Assembly (NCBI GenBank): GCA_030035585.1
Contig: CM057480.1
Span: 3,145,001 to 3,209,000, forward strand
Length of the DNA: 64,000 bases
Direction: 5' to 3'
From: Dugong dugon
Lineage: Eukaryota; Chordata; Mammalia; Sirenia; Dugongidae
A program made the translations under genes and the position numbers. Positions 54,286 through 64,000 of this stretch are shown in pieces. Numbering within the stretch: position 1 is the stretch's first letter; every line of letters starts with the position of its first letter. The notes under the pieces were generated by a model. It made no database searches. It was not told the DNA's origin and saw only the letters and a program-made list of their open reading frames with translations.

Positions 54286-55726
54286 CACCCCGACATTACT
54301 GGCACTAATCAAAAAAACAGAAAATAATAAGTGTTGGAGAGATTGTGGGGAGATTGGAACTCTTATGCACTGCTGTTGGGAATGTAAAATCATCCAACAA
54401 CTATGGAAAACAATATGGCACTCCTTTAAAAAGCTAGCAATAGAAATACAATACGATCCAGCAATCCCACACCCGGGAATATATCCTAGAGAAATAAGAG
54501 CTGTCATACAAATAGACGTATGTGCAGCCATGTTCACTGCAGCATTATTTACAATAGCAAAAAGATGGAAACAAGCTAGATGCCAATCAATAGATGAATG
54601 GATAAACAAACTATGGTACATACACACAATGCAGTACCATGCAATGATAAAGAACAGTGATGAATCTGCAAAATATTTCACAGTGTGGATGAATCTGAAG
54701 GACATTATGCTGAGTGAAATAAGTGAGTCACAGAAGGACAAATACTGTATGAGATCACTATTATAAAAACTCCAGATAAGGTTTACACACAGGAAGAAAC
54801 AATCCTTGATGTTTACGAGGTTGAGGAGGGTTGGGAAGGGGAAATCATTAAGTAGATAGTAGATAAGTATTAACTTTGGTGAAGGGAAAGGCAGTGCAAA
54901 GTATAGGGAAGTCAGCACAACTTGACCAAGGCAAAGTCATAGAAGCTTTATGGACACATCCAAATACCCTGAGGGACTGAGTTACCATGGCTGATGGATG
55001 AGGACCATGGTCACGGGGATCATGTAGGTCAATTGGCATAAAAAAGTTCATAAATAGAATGTTCTACATCCATCTTTGTTGAGTAGCGTCTGGGGTCTTA
55101 AAAGCTCACGAGCAGCCATCCAAGATACATCTACTGGTCCCATCCCGTCTGGAGCAAAGGAGGATGACGAAAACCAAAGACACGAAGGATCTGTTAGTCC
55201 AAAGGACTAATGGACCACAGGTAGCACAACCTCCACTAGCCTGAGCCCAGAAGAACTAGATGGTGCCCGGCTACCACCACCAACCACTTTGACAGGGATC
55301 ACAATAGAGGGTCTAGGACAGAGTGGGAGAAAAATGTAGAACAAAATTCAGATTCACAGAAAAAAAAGACCAGACTTACTGGTCTGACAGAGACTGGAAG
55401 AACCCCCAAGACTATGGCCTTTGGGCACCCTTTTAATTGAGAACTGAAGCCACTCCCAAAGTTCACCCTTCAGCCAAGTGGACAGGCCTATAAAACAAAC
55501 AATAACACATGTGAGGAACATGCTTCTTAGTTCAATCATGTATACCAGACCAAAAGGGTAACACGTGCCCAAAAACAATGACGGGAAGGCAGGAAAGGAG
55601 AGAAATAATGGACAGATGGATGGGGGGGACTGGGCTGTGGGAGGGGAGAGTATTGACAATGTCCCAAAACAATCTGCATATAAATTGTTGAATGAGAAGT
55701 TAATTTGTACTGTAAAGTTTACCTAA

Positions 55727-55774
<48 letters not shown>
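54286..55774 (+). mobile_element. L1 LINE, 5'-truncated, ORF2 end plus 3' UTR
   Basis: 54290-54766 is open and encodes the C-terminus of L1 ORF2, with CWRDCGEIGTLMHCCWECKI, then IQYDPAIPHPGIYPREIRA and AALFTIAKRWKQARCQSIDE. A 3' UTR of about 900 bp follows, then about 23 AC units instead of a poly(A). The 17-18 bp flanking duplication AAAGATT(T)ACAGCCYTGG (54269-54285 and 55775-55792) proves insertion within a SINE. The reading frame is intact to its stop, so this is one of the younger insertions here, but the 5' end and reverse-transcriptase part are absent, so it is not active. Confidence 0.95.
55729..55774. repeat. (CA)n microsatellite at L1 3' end
   Basis: About 23 CA units lie between the L1 3' UTR and its right target duplication. 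Confidence 0.97.
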
Positions 55775-55778
<4 letters not shown>

Positions 55779-55875
55779 ATTTACAGCCCTGGAAACCATA
55801 TGGAACAGTTCTACTCTGTCCTACAAGGTTGTTATGAGTTGGAATCAACTCGATGGCAGTGGATTTTTTTGGTTT
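55775..55875 (+). repeat. AfroSINE, plus, right part (middle of nest)
   Basis: 'aaagatttacagccctggaa' to 'caactcgatggcagtggatt'. Confidence 0.95.
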
Positions 55876-55918
55876 AATCTTTACTTAACCATTTAACCAC
55901 TGTACCACCAGGACTTCT
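55876..55918 (-). repeat. AfroSINE, minus, right part (outer of nest)
   Basis: 'ccatttaaccactgtaccac' and 'caggactt' finish the copy begun at 54055. The 11-bp duplication is its first part. Confidence 0.9.
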
Positions 55919-56000
55919 TAAGCAACCCTACAAGGTAGGTATTATTCTCATTTTACCTAGGAGGAAACTGAGGCAAGAAGGCTTAAATAACATGCCACCA
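55919..56000 (-). repeat. MIR-like fragment, reversed
   Basis: 'aggtaggtattattctcatt' and 'aggaggaaactgaggcaaga'. Confidence 0.7.
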
Positions 56001-56056
56001 ATGCCAGAATGCTTGCTTTATCGTTTCTGGCTTATTCACCTCCTATGCCCTACATA

Positions 56057-56250
56057 AAGAGCCCTGGTGGTGCAGTGGTTAAAGTGATTGGCTGCTAATG
56101 GAAAGATCGGCAGTTTGATACCACCAGTGGCTCCGTGGAGAAAGATGTAGCAGTCTGCTTCTACAGAGATTTACAGCCTTGGAAACCCTATGGGATCGCT
56201 ATGAGTCAGAAACAACTTGATAGCAGTGGGGTTTTTTTTTTTTTTTTTGG
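56057..56250 (+). repeat. AfroSINE, plus, with 13-bp duplication
   Basis: Long form, T tail of 18. TATGCCCTACATA is at 56044-56056 and 56251-56263. Confidence 0.97.
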
Positions 56251-56317
56251 TATGCCCTACATATGTTCATAAACAATTATGTAGTGTTATTTTACATGTT
56301 TAAAAACTTTATTTAAT

Positions 56318-57000
56318 GGTATTGTGCCAGACAAAAAGTATAAGGTGCCTGGGAATAAATCTAACACTGTGCAAAACATCTGGGGAAATGTATAAAACAT
56401 TAGTGGAGGAAGTAAGAAAAAACCCAAATAAATGGAGAAATACACCAAGATCATGTTTCAGAAAACTCAGTACCATATTTTACGCAAATAACACGTTATA
56501 TATATATATTTGCTGACCATACAACCCCCCCCCAAGCTATTTTTGTAAGCACACTATGCCAGGTGTTATACGCGTGGGCACGTTATTTACGTGAGAAAAG
56601 GACAGTAATTCACGTTATTCACTCAATAATGTGAATTCTTCCCAAACAGCCATAAATTCGATAAAATTCCAATCAAAATTACAAAGAGATGTTTGAGAAA
56701 TGTGCTAACTATAGTAAATAGGACAGTGTGATAATGGCACAAGAACAAACAAATAAAACAAATCAAATAGAATAGTGAGCTCAGAAAGAGACTCACAGAT
56801 ATGTGAAAAAAAGAAGCATTGCAAATCAGGAAAAAGGAGGGCCTATGAAGTAACTAGCATTGTCACACTGATTGTCCATGTGGAAAAAAGTAAAATTAGG
56901 TCACTGGAAAGTTATCTTAATAAATATTTCACACCACAACCACATTTTATGTAGATTAAAGATCTACCTAAATTTAAATACCGACCTAAATTCAAAATCA
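56318..57000 (+). repeat. L1 ORF2 fragment, plus
   Basis: Reads RCLGINLTLCKTSGEMYKTL, then NKWRNTPRSC, like the connection part of L1 ORF2. After a break, 'tccatgtggaaaaaagtaaa' onward is another ORF2 piece. Frameshifted and interrupted. Confidence 0.7.
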
Positions 57001-57004
57001 TTAA

Positions 57005-57106
57005 AAACAAAAATCTTCGTTGGCATCAAGTCAATTCCAACGCGTAGCGACCCCATAGGACAGAATAGAACTGCCCCATAGGGTTTCCAAGGAGCAGCTG
57101 GTGGAC
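57005..57106 (-). repeat. AfroSINE, minus, head-truncated
   Basis: 'aacaaaaatcttcgttggca' to 'ggagcagctggtgg', joined directly to L1 DNA. Confidence 0.9.
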
Positions 57107-57240
57107 ATTTCATATAAATAGAATCATATAATATGTGGTCCTTTGTGACTGGCTTCTTTGATCTGACACAATGTTTTCAAGGTTCATCCATGTGGTAGCA
57201 TGTATCAGAATATCCTTCCTTTTTATGGCTGAACTGTCTT
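57107..57240 (-). repeat. Old L1 3' fragment, antisense
   Basis: 'catataaatagaatcatata' and 'ttcatccatgtggtagcatg'. Confidence 0.8.
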
Positions 57241-58189
57241 TCCTTCATTAAGTATTGTTATATCAAAAATTATTTTTATTATTCAGTAATTGCTGTGGTG
57301 GCATACATCCATTTCCTGGTGTTCTTCCAAGACCGTAGTATTCTACCCGATGTTGGGCAAAAGCACAGTGGAGATGCCCAGGAAGATCTGGGTTCAATCC
57401 AGCTGCAAATCCCGTCACTTGGAGGTGTTCCTTAGCGTCTGGGACCTCGGGCTCCCTGTTTGTAGAAGTAGGATTGTCTCATCTGTCTCACTGGTCATTT
57501 ATGACGATTAGACAGGGTGATTTTTATGTGGGTAACTGACACTGGTAAGTGTCACTGCCCTTTCAGAGCTTAGACTAGAAATGGGGACCAGGGCCTTTTG
57601 GAAAGTCCTCTCTTGAGTTCTGAGAATTTTTCTTACCACAGCCCCCTCTCAGCTGGATGTAAACCTGGTGGAAAAAGATGATGGGGCCTTGGTTGCTACC
57701 ACCAGTTAACATCAGCTCTGCGGTCGTCATGGCAACGTTGCCTCCACTGCTCTGGGCACCAATGCGAGAGGGCAGGATAATATTGTTTCTTTACCATTTA
57801 TACTGGCCCCTTATATTAGCACTCTAACAGCTCTGATCGTTTAGATTATGTTTCTGCCTTGACTCTTCTTTATGCGGTAAATTTTCTCTAACATGACTGG
57901 AGGTTGGGAATGAGGTCTCACAAAACTCAGCAAACCAGCACATCTCTGCCTTCATCCACTGTACCCAGAGCACATCTCTGCCTTCATCCACTGCACCCAG
58001 AGCACGTCTCTGCTTTCATCCTCAGCTCAGGGTCAAAGTGATCATCAGATGGGAACTGGAAGGCAGTAGGCTTGTAATTGTTCTGCTCCTTCTCAGAAAA
58101 ATACTGCATCTCAGAGAAAGACAACAACAACAACAAAAAATCGAGTCCTGTTGTACAGTACCTGACATGTGTTTTCTATTTTATCCTAG
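57241..58189. other. Intron sequence with MIR and a short tandem repeat
   Basis: 57340-57560 is MIR-like ('ctgggttcaatccagctgca', 'gggctccctgtttgtagaag'). 57938-58027 is a 32-bp unit repeated about 2.7 times. The rest is unassigned. Confidence 0.55.
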
Positions 58190-58389
58190 GAATCCTCAAT
58201 CTGGCATCTGGAGTAGTGGATTTACTTCAGTTCTATTTCCCAGAATCTTTTGATCCCCTTCCGAGGGATTCTGGCCTCTTTGATGGCCCCAAACCAACTG
58301 TCCTGGAGTCTTGTAGTGTGAGTGACTTGGCAATTCTGCTAAGAGGAAACAAAAGGAAAAGCCAGCCCATTGAATTTGGAGCCCACCAG
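58190..58389 (+). CDS. TRANK1: TRANK1 exon, helicase continuation
   Basis: Acceptor ttatcctag and donor cag|gtgagc. Two bases complete Gly1517 and 66 codons follow in phase 0 (1518-1583). It reads ILNLASGVVDLLQFYFPESF, DPLPRDSGLFDGPKPTVLES and CSVSDLAILLRGNK. It directly follows Y-R-S-H-S in the chain. In UvrD-type proteins this part precedes the C-terminal helicase domain and holds no metal or nucleotide ligand. Confidence 0.97.
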
Positions 58390-58694
58390 GTGAGCTCCTC
58401 GTGGTTTTAGGTTTTGAAACAAAAGGCAGATTGCGATTTAAAAAAATTAAGAGTCTTAGTTGTTCCACAAGATAGAATCCAATTGTCTTTGTCCCAGAAT
58501 GGGTAACTGTTACTGGTATTTCCACTTGCCTGGCCAACCAAGTCCATGCTGGCCACTTCTCCTTAAAGATGTTGCCTGCCTCCCATAGAAGTAAGTTGAG
58601 CTTTATGAGCTTTTTGTAGACTTTGATGGTTTTCCTCCCTAACATACTCCCTGCTTTTTTAATTTTATTTTCGTTGTTTCTTTTTTTTTTTCAG

Positions 58695-58832
58695 GTAATC
58701 CTTGTTGCCAATGAAATGGCAAAGGAGAAAATTCCAGAAGAGCTGGGGTTAGCACTTGTGCTAACGGTGTATGAAGCGAAAGGCTTAGAATTTGATGATG
58801 TCCTCCTTTACAACTTTTTTACTGATTCTGAG
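58695..58832 (+). CDS. TRANK1: TRANK1 exon with helicase motif V-like KGLEFDD
   Basis: The acceptor follows a 14-nt T run (…tttttcag) and the donor is gag|gtatgt. Forty-six codons are in phase at both ends (1584-1629). It reads VILVANEMAKEKIPEELGLA, then LTVYEAKGLEFDDVLLYNFF and TDSE. E-A-K-G-L-E-F-D-D-V (about 1610-1619) is the conserved C-terminal UvrD motif (KGLEFxxV). This supports an SF1 fold that is complete up to this point. Confidence 0.98.
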
Positions 58833-59837
58833 GTATGTGGTAGTGAATTCCCTTCACATAGTGCATGTATGCGTGCGGGCTGCCCGACCCCGGAAGGGAA
58901 GAGAATTTGGCCCTGAGGATAAGAGAGTGTGTCACACGAGCGTCATCCATTCAGTGCGGGGTTTTGCGTGTTTGGTTGTGGGCTTGGACAATGGCTGTGG
59001 ATGTTTCACAGCGTGTCATAGGCTGGCTTTCCTCGTGCCCTGCCCTCCCCTACTCTCTTGTATTCATCCTCTTCTGCATGCCTGGTACCCAAGTTCCAGT
59101 TTCCGGTGCTCATTAGCTGTTGTTATCCTTGGCTCCCAGGGATACCCAAGTTGGAACAAACTCTAAGGAGAGCTTTACGAGTGAAGGCAAGGTTAGCAAT
59201 AACCACCCCATGAGGACAGACCTGGGCTCTGTCAGTTCATAGAAAGAGACCGCTCCGGAAAGACAAGTGAATCTTAATTCCTGCCCACTGGGTCAGGTAA
59301 TGAGGGGATGAGGGCAGCTGCCCTGCCTGGGAGCCCCTTCTGGCATGGCTTTCCAACCACTGCTTGCAACCCACGCAGACAATGGCAGCGCAAGTGTCCC
59401 TGGATTGACCCTCAGTAACCTCTGTGCCAGCCCATTGTTTTGAGTTGGCTCCTGAGCCCTTGTGATGGTTTTTACTCCCCGAGCGTAGTACGTTATGGAT
59501 AAAGCCACCAACTCAAGATCATTGTCCTTGGTTTTCTGCTGCTGGCTTCTCTTCATCACCATTTTTTGATGGGCACTCAGGTTGACCACTGACTGCTGTG
59601 AAGTCTCCTTCGAGGACTCAGCTATCTGTGTCCTGGTCCCTGCTGCAGACTTCCCACTGCACATGACGTGTGCTGGAAGGGGCAGTTTTTACACCCAAGT
59701 CAGGAGCGCTTGAAATCCATTCCAGAACTGATCCTTGAAATAGAGTCCTTGCTTTTTTTTTTTTTCTGGTCATTCTTTCATGCCACGTTTGCCTTAATAC
59801 CTACAGTTAATATTCTATGGGTGCTTCACAGCTTATA
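58833..59837. other. Intron sequence, no gene seen
   Basis: Unassigned. The minus ORF at 59293-59664 has no domain. Confidence 0.45.
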
Positions 59838-60014
59838 GGAGCCCTGGGGGCACAGTGGTTAAGAGCATGGCTGCATGGCTGCTCACCAAAAGGTCGGCAG
59901 TTCAAATCCACCAGCCGCTCCTTGGAAACTCTATGGGGCAGTTCTACTCCATTCTATTGGGTCACTATGAATTGGAATCGACTCGATAGCATCAGGTTTG
60001 GGTTTTTTGGGTTT
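59838..60014 (+). repeat. AfroSINE, plus, with duplication
   Basis: 'ggagccctgggggcacagtg' to 'gactcgatagcatcaggttt'. The flanks share acagYttata. Confidence 0.95.
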
Positions 60015-60019
60015 TACAG

Positions 60020-60235
60020 TTTATAAAGTACTTTTTGAATGTATTATCTCACTTTATTCTCCACCAGCCCTCCGAGGTGTGTATCTTTTTACCCTTGTAG
60101 TGGCAGAGGGTCATGGGGGTTAAGTAATTGCCCATAGTCCTAATGCAGGTGGTAGAGCCTATAGATGAATCCAGATGCTTTGAGTTCTAAATCTCATGAT
60201 CTTTCTACTGTACTCCCCTTCCTTTTAAAGGCCCG
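60020..60235 (-). repeat. MIR-like repeat, reversed
   Basis: 'gtattatctcactttattct', 'ttaagtaattgcccatagtc' and 'ggtggtagagcc'. Confidence 0.75.
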
Positions 60236-60548
60236 CATGCAAATTGGCTTCCAGAACCTTCCATGATTAGTTTATCATTGCCATGCCTTATGTACATTCC
60301 CTTTTTATTGCCTTTTGCTGGTAAAATGTGGTGCACCCTCCTTAACCTGGAACCATTTTTAACCTCTGAGGACTAACTTTTTTTTTTTCTCATAATACAT
60401 CCACTGGTCGTTGGTTGGACTGAGGCTCTCCTAAAAGAGAAAGGGGTAAGACTTCGTTGTTCCTGTACTTTATTAAGTGAAAGTTGTATGCTTATGCCAG
60501 TCAGACACTCAAGGAGCTCTGGATTTATGGATCTGTAACTTGTGGTTG

Positions 60549-60752
60549 AGGAGCCCTGGTGGCACAGAGGTTAAGCACTTGGCTGCTAACTGAGAGGTCA
60601 GTGGTTTGAACCCACCAGCCTGCTCCACAGGAGAAAGATGTGACAGTCTGCTTCTGTAAAGATTTACAGCCTCGGAAACACTATGGGGCAGTTCTGCTCT
60701 GTCCTGTAGGGTGGCTATGAGTCGGAATCGACTTGATGATGGTGGGTTTTTG
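60549..60752 (+). repeat. AfroSINE, plus, long form with duplication
   Basis: 'ggagccctggtggcacagag' to 'gacttgatgatggtgggttt'. The flanks share taacttgtg. Confidence 0.96.
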
Positions 60753-60948
60753 GTAACTTGTGATCGGCTCTGTTTATTCAAGAAAAATCCAGTAGTTTGT
60801 CTCATCTTGACCCTGGAAATGACAGAGGCCCAGGTATCTTGACCGTATGCTCCAACCGCTCAGTGAGTTGCATGAAATTAAAACAATCACAAATTGAGTC
60901 TTTTGGTAACATCTGCTTCACACTATGCATACAATGAAAAAAAGAATA

Positions 60949-61105
60949 CCCCAAACCCACTGCTGTCCATTCGATGCCGACTCATAGCGACCCCATAGAG
61001 TTTCCAAGGCTGTAAATCTCGATGGAAGCAGATGGCCACATCTTTCTCCCATGGAGCAGCTGGTGGGTTTGAACTGCTGACCTTCTGGTTAGCATCCAAA
61101 CGCGT
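60949..61105 (-). repeat. AfroSINE, minus, long form, truncated
   Basis: 'taccccaaacccactgctgt' to 'ccttctggttagcatccaa'. It has lost about 25 bp near 'cccatagagtttcc' and the head. Confidence 0.93.
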
Positions 61106-61108
61106 CTC

Positions 61109-62312
61109 CTAAAAAGACTTTTGACGTGCTGCTTTTGAATATACCAGGGAATGTAACCATCCATGCCCTGGCAAAGTACACCCTCAGTTTATGGATGACA
61201 AACCTCAAGACCCCACGAGGAAATGAGAGGAAATGCTTTAATCAAAGGAGAGGAAAGACAGGGATCACATATGTCCCAAGCTGCTGGTCTGGTTGTTCAC
61301 ATGGCATTTGCTTTGATTGGCTGAGAGCTGCTGTTTGACACAGTGAGAGAACCACGGAGAGCTTCTCTTTCCCCCGGCCTCTTTTCCGCCCGCTGGTTAT
61401 GTTTCAGACAGGGGTTCTCTCTGCAGCACCTGTCACCTGAAAGTGTATGTGTGTGGGCTTCTTGACACCCTGGTTTGTGAGTCTTCCCTTGAGAGAATTT
61501 ATTGTTACCTGCTCAACTGCATCACTACCAGGACCGTCTTCTGAGATGGGGAAGGGGCTTGGTTACACCGAACCCTTCTTTTGTAAGATTTTGCCTCATC
61601 TCTGGGGAGGGGTAGTCATTCTCCTAGTCACCCCAAAACTATCCTCCTGCGAGGACTTGGGAGGGTGCTATGCCATTTACACTGTGCTCTAGATGTGAGT
61701 CCTTTCCTTCACACCCATGTGAAAGCCAATGAATGGAACAGGGGGACTTTGAAAGCCACAGCTTTTCTGGGCTGTTTAACTGACTTTGATAACGCACTTC
61801 TCAAAGGTAGGTTTGCCTTTTCCTTCGCAATTATTAGTCCCAATAGAAGAAGCTGGAAGAGTTTCAGATGCTTCTGCTTTTATTGCCAGAAGTGCTGCAG
61901 GCCTGTATCCTTTTCACGAAATACACGTACTCATTCCTAAAAGGCCCTGTCTTGAAAAAAAAATGTATTTCATTCATGGAAACACGTCAGTCATGTGCCA
62001 TCTGAGCAGCTTTTGCTTCTCATCCAGCAGTTTCAAAATACATTGTGCTTCACTAGGCTTTTCCAAGTCACCCAGTGTCAACTCCTGCTGTCTTCCAGGA
62101 GGATCCTCTCAAATGTCAAGCATTTGTGTCTTTTGCCTGCTTTTCTTGGCAGACAATCCAGTCATCTAAACAGCTTTACCAAGAGTACAGTCATAAATAT
62201 GCCCAGAAGATTTTTTTTTAACCTTATTTAACTATTTAAATGATAACATGATTCATATCTGTTTTCAGAGTGTGGTTGTTGATTCTATAATTGATTAGTG
62301 ATGGTGTTGTAG
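61109..62312. other. Intron sequence, no gene seen
   Basis: No named repeat is recognised. The several short overlapping plus ORFs (61447-62231) show no domain. Confidence 0.45.
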
Positions 62313-62550
62313 TTATTGTTAGGTGCTGTTGAGTTGGTTGTGATTCATAGAGACCCCGTGTACAACAGAACGAAACACTGCCCGGTCCCGCACCATCCTC
62401 ACCATTGTTGATATGCTTGAGCCCACGGTTGCAGCCACTGTGTCAGTCCATCTCGTTGAGGGTACTCCTCTTTTTCACTGAGCCTCCACTTTACCAAGCA
62501 TGACGTCCTTCTCCAGGGACTGATCCCTCCTGATAATATGTCCAAAGTAA
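62313..62550 (-). repeat. RTE LINE 3' end, minus
   Basis: 'tattgttaggtgctgttgag', 'gatatgcttgagcccacggt' and 'tttaccaagcatgacgtcct', the same 3' end as 1393-1655. Confidence 0.9.
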
Positions 62551-62850
62551 ATTGATTAGTAGCACAACCATTCCTACTTAGTAGACAGTTTTTAAATAAT
62601 TTAACTTGATATTTACGTAGTTTAAGTCCTAGGGCAACTTAAAAGCATTTAATCAACTATCCCTACTTTGTCTTTTCGGCATCCTTGAAAACAGAAAAAG
62701 GTGGCAAGGAGCACCGTTTTGTAAATAGAGAAATAAAGTCCAGCAGAATTAATTAGCTACTCTCACAAGACATACTCAAATATGAAGGCTAGAATTCACA
62801 GGAATTCTGGACTCTAAATACTGCATTTCAGCCGGGCACTTCAGCTTTAC

Positions 62851-63171
62851 CAGGTCTGCAAATTACGTCTATGGACCAAATTTAGGGCCTGTTTTTGTAC
62901 AGCTTATGGGCTAAGAATGGTTTTTATATTTTCAAACCATTGGAAAAAAATTAAAAGAAGAATAATATTCTGTTGCACATGAAAACTATATGAAATGAAA
63001 TGTTAACGTCCGTAAAGTTTAATCGGCCCACAGCCACGCCCATTTATTTATGCATTGTCTGGGCCGCTTTCGCACAGCAGCGAGTGGAGTAGCTGTGAGC
63101 GAGACCTTATGGCCCACAGACTTTCAGACGTTTGTTACCTGACCCTTTAGGAGAAAGTTGGCCAACCCCTG
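62851..63171 (+). repeat. hAT-like DNA transposon
   Basis: Begins 'caggtctgcaaattacgtct' and ends 'agttggccaacccctgg', an inverted-end pattern. Inside: 'cccacagccacgcccattta' and 'gagaccttatggcccacaga', typical of old Charlie-type elements. Confidence 0.75.
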
Positions 63172-63908
63172 GTCTACACAGTTACCTTGTTTTGGGGGCT
63201 TGGGTAAAGGAAAAATGGGTAAAATAGCAACTGTTTATCAGGCATTATACTAGACATTTGATTATCCCCTTCTATTTTCCCAAAAAACTTGGGTCATTCT
63301 ATCATCCCCATTTTACGGAGCAGGAAATGAAGTCTAGAAAAGAGTAAACAATTTTTCCAAGGTTACATAGCAAACAAGTAGAAGAACCAAGACATAGATT
63401 TGTTCTGTCTGACTTCTGAGTCTACTTCCAGCTCCTGAATCTTCTTCGGTTGTTGTTTGATTGAGTAACCTAGTTAGAAAATTCTGCCACACATGTCTTA
63501 ACTGCTGACTCTAAGTGGCATCTCTTAACTGTGGTGTGAAAAGGCATTAGAACACCAGGTACCTCTTTCTGTACTGCTTGCTGAAATTCGTCAAGAAGCA
63601 GGTAGTCAGATGGAATAACTTTCTGGGCCCTTAGAGTTGTTCTTGGAAGTGGGTCCCTGACCAAGCTGTCTTGACCAACTGTCTGGGCAGTTTTCACTGT
63701 AGTTTCCCTGATCCTCACCTGTGTGTCCTAAGCCCTCCCTCCCATCCTACTCTGAGGACCCAGAATGGCTGCCTCCTCACACTAGGGCTGAAGGCCTGCC
63801 CCCCGTGGCAGGAAAAGGTAGGGCTCAGTTCTCTGTGAGGCTCAGGAAGGTTGGGTGTACAGTTTGAAAGCATATTTTGTTGGTCTTTAATTTGTCGTTG
63901 TTGTTCAG
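63172..63908. other. Intron sequence with an old reversed MIR/L2-like piece
   Basis: 63295-63420 ('ccattttacggagcaggaaa', 'ccaaggttacatagcaaac') is MIR or L2-like, reversed. The minus ORF at 63470-63718 has no recognised domain. Confidence 0.5.
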
Positions 63909-64000
63909 GCTTACAAGGAATGGAAGATCATTTCCTCGTTTACGTCTCCATCACCTGACTCCAGAGAGGAAAGCCAGCCATTGATTGACGTGCCCCTGGA
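63909..64000 (+). CDS. TRANK1: TRANK1 exon, cut by the window end
   Basis: The acceptor is gttgttgttcag. Thirty codons and two bases are seen (residue 1630 on), reading AYKEWKIISSFTSPSPDSRE and then ESQPLIDVPL. The family has a variable loop here before the motif VI region, which should follow outside the window. No donor is visible. Confidence 0.93.

Noticed and set aside
54218-54766. 182-codon plus ORF as a host gene
   Set aside because: It is the C-terminus of L1 ORF2 preceded by SINE sequence, inside a nested insertion.
54274-54918. 214-codon minus ORF
   Set aside because: It is the antisense of the same L1; no independent evidence.
1-64000. CRISPR array, operon, phage or other prokaryote-type system
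   Set aside because: Spliced gene, SINEs and LINEs show that this is mammalian nuclear DNA; no such structure was found.

Overview
This window is mammalian nuclear DNA. It carries the 5' two-thirds or so of one protein-coding gene, TRANK1 (tetratricopeptide repeat and ankyrin repeat containing 1), on the + strand. Fifteen coding exons lie between 14105 and the right edge. All have GT-AG borders and compatible phases, and they join into one open frame of about 1,660 residues. The protein starts with three TPR units and continues through an ankyrin-repeat stretch. It then enters a superfamily-1 UvrD/Rep-type helicase core with Walker A, DExQD, GDxxQ, YRS and KGLEFDD motifs. The last exon runs off the right end, so the rest of the helicase C-terminal part and the long C-terminus lie outside. 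No other host gene is supported on either strand.

The organism is almost certainly an afrotherian, most likely a paenungulate (elephant, sirenian or hyrax). About 50 copies of a tRNA-derived SINE of the AfroSINE type are scattered in both orientations. They begin with a head like 'gagccctggtggcgcagtgg' and end with a tail like 'gggtcgctatgagtcggaat' followed by 'cgactcgacggcaac'. RTE-type LINEs with the same 3' tail, L1 fragments, MaLR-like solo LTRs and old hAT, pogo and MIR repeats fill most of the rest. The exact species cannot be told from sequence alone.

Layout: 1-14104 is 5' flank or first intron, nearly all repeats, including a dead RTE LINE at 4921-6253 and a clean solo LTR at 1855-2375. 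14105-25000 holds the TPR exons (1-4 of those visible). 29004-31899 and 38004-38174 hold the first ankyrin exons. 46018-49777 holds three more exons and a 23-bp minisatellite. 50431-53337 is one 2.9-kb exon that carries the last ankyrin repeats and most of the helicase core. 58190-58832 and 63909 onward continue the helicase C-terminal part.

The most informative structures are nested insertions with preserved target-site duplications: L1 inside SINE inside SINE at 54055-55918, LTR inside SINE at 23071-23810, and SINE inside MaLR inside hAT at 14748-15930. Others are a 27-unit minisatellite that opens spurious long ORFs in several frames, and a SINE that landed about 41 bp from a splice acceptor. 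I found no sign of a new multigene system; this is an ordinary large mammalian gene in a repeat-rich afrotherian setting.
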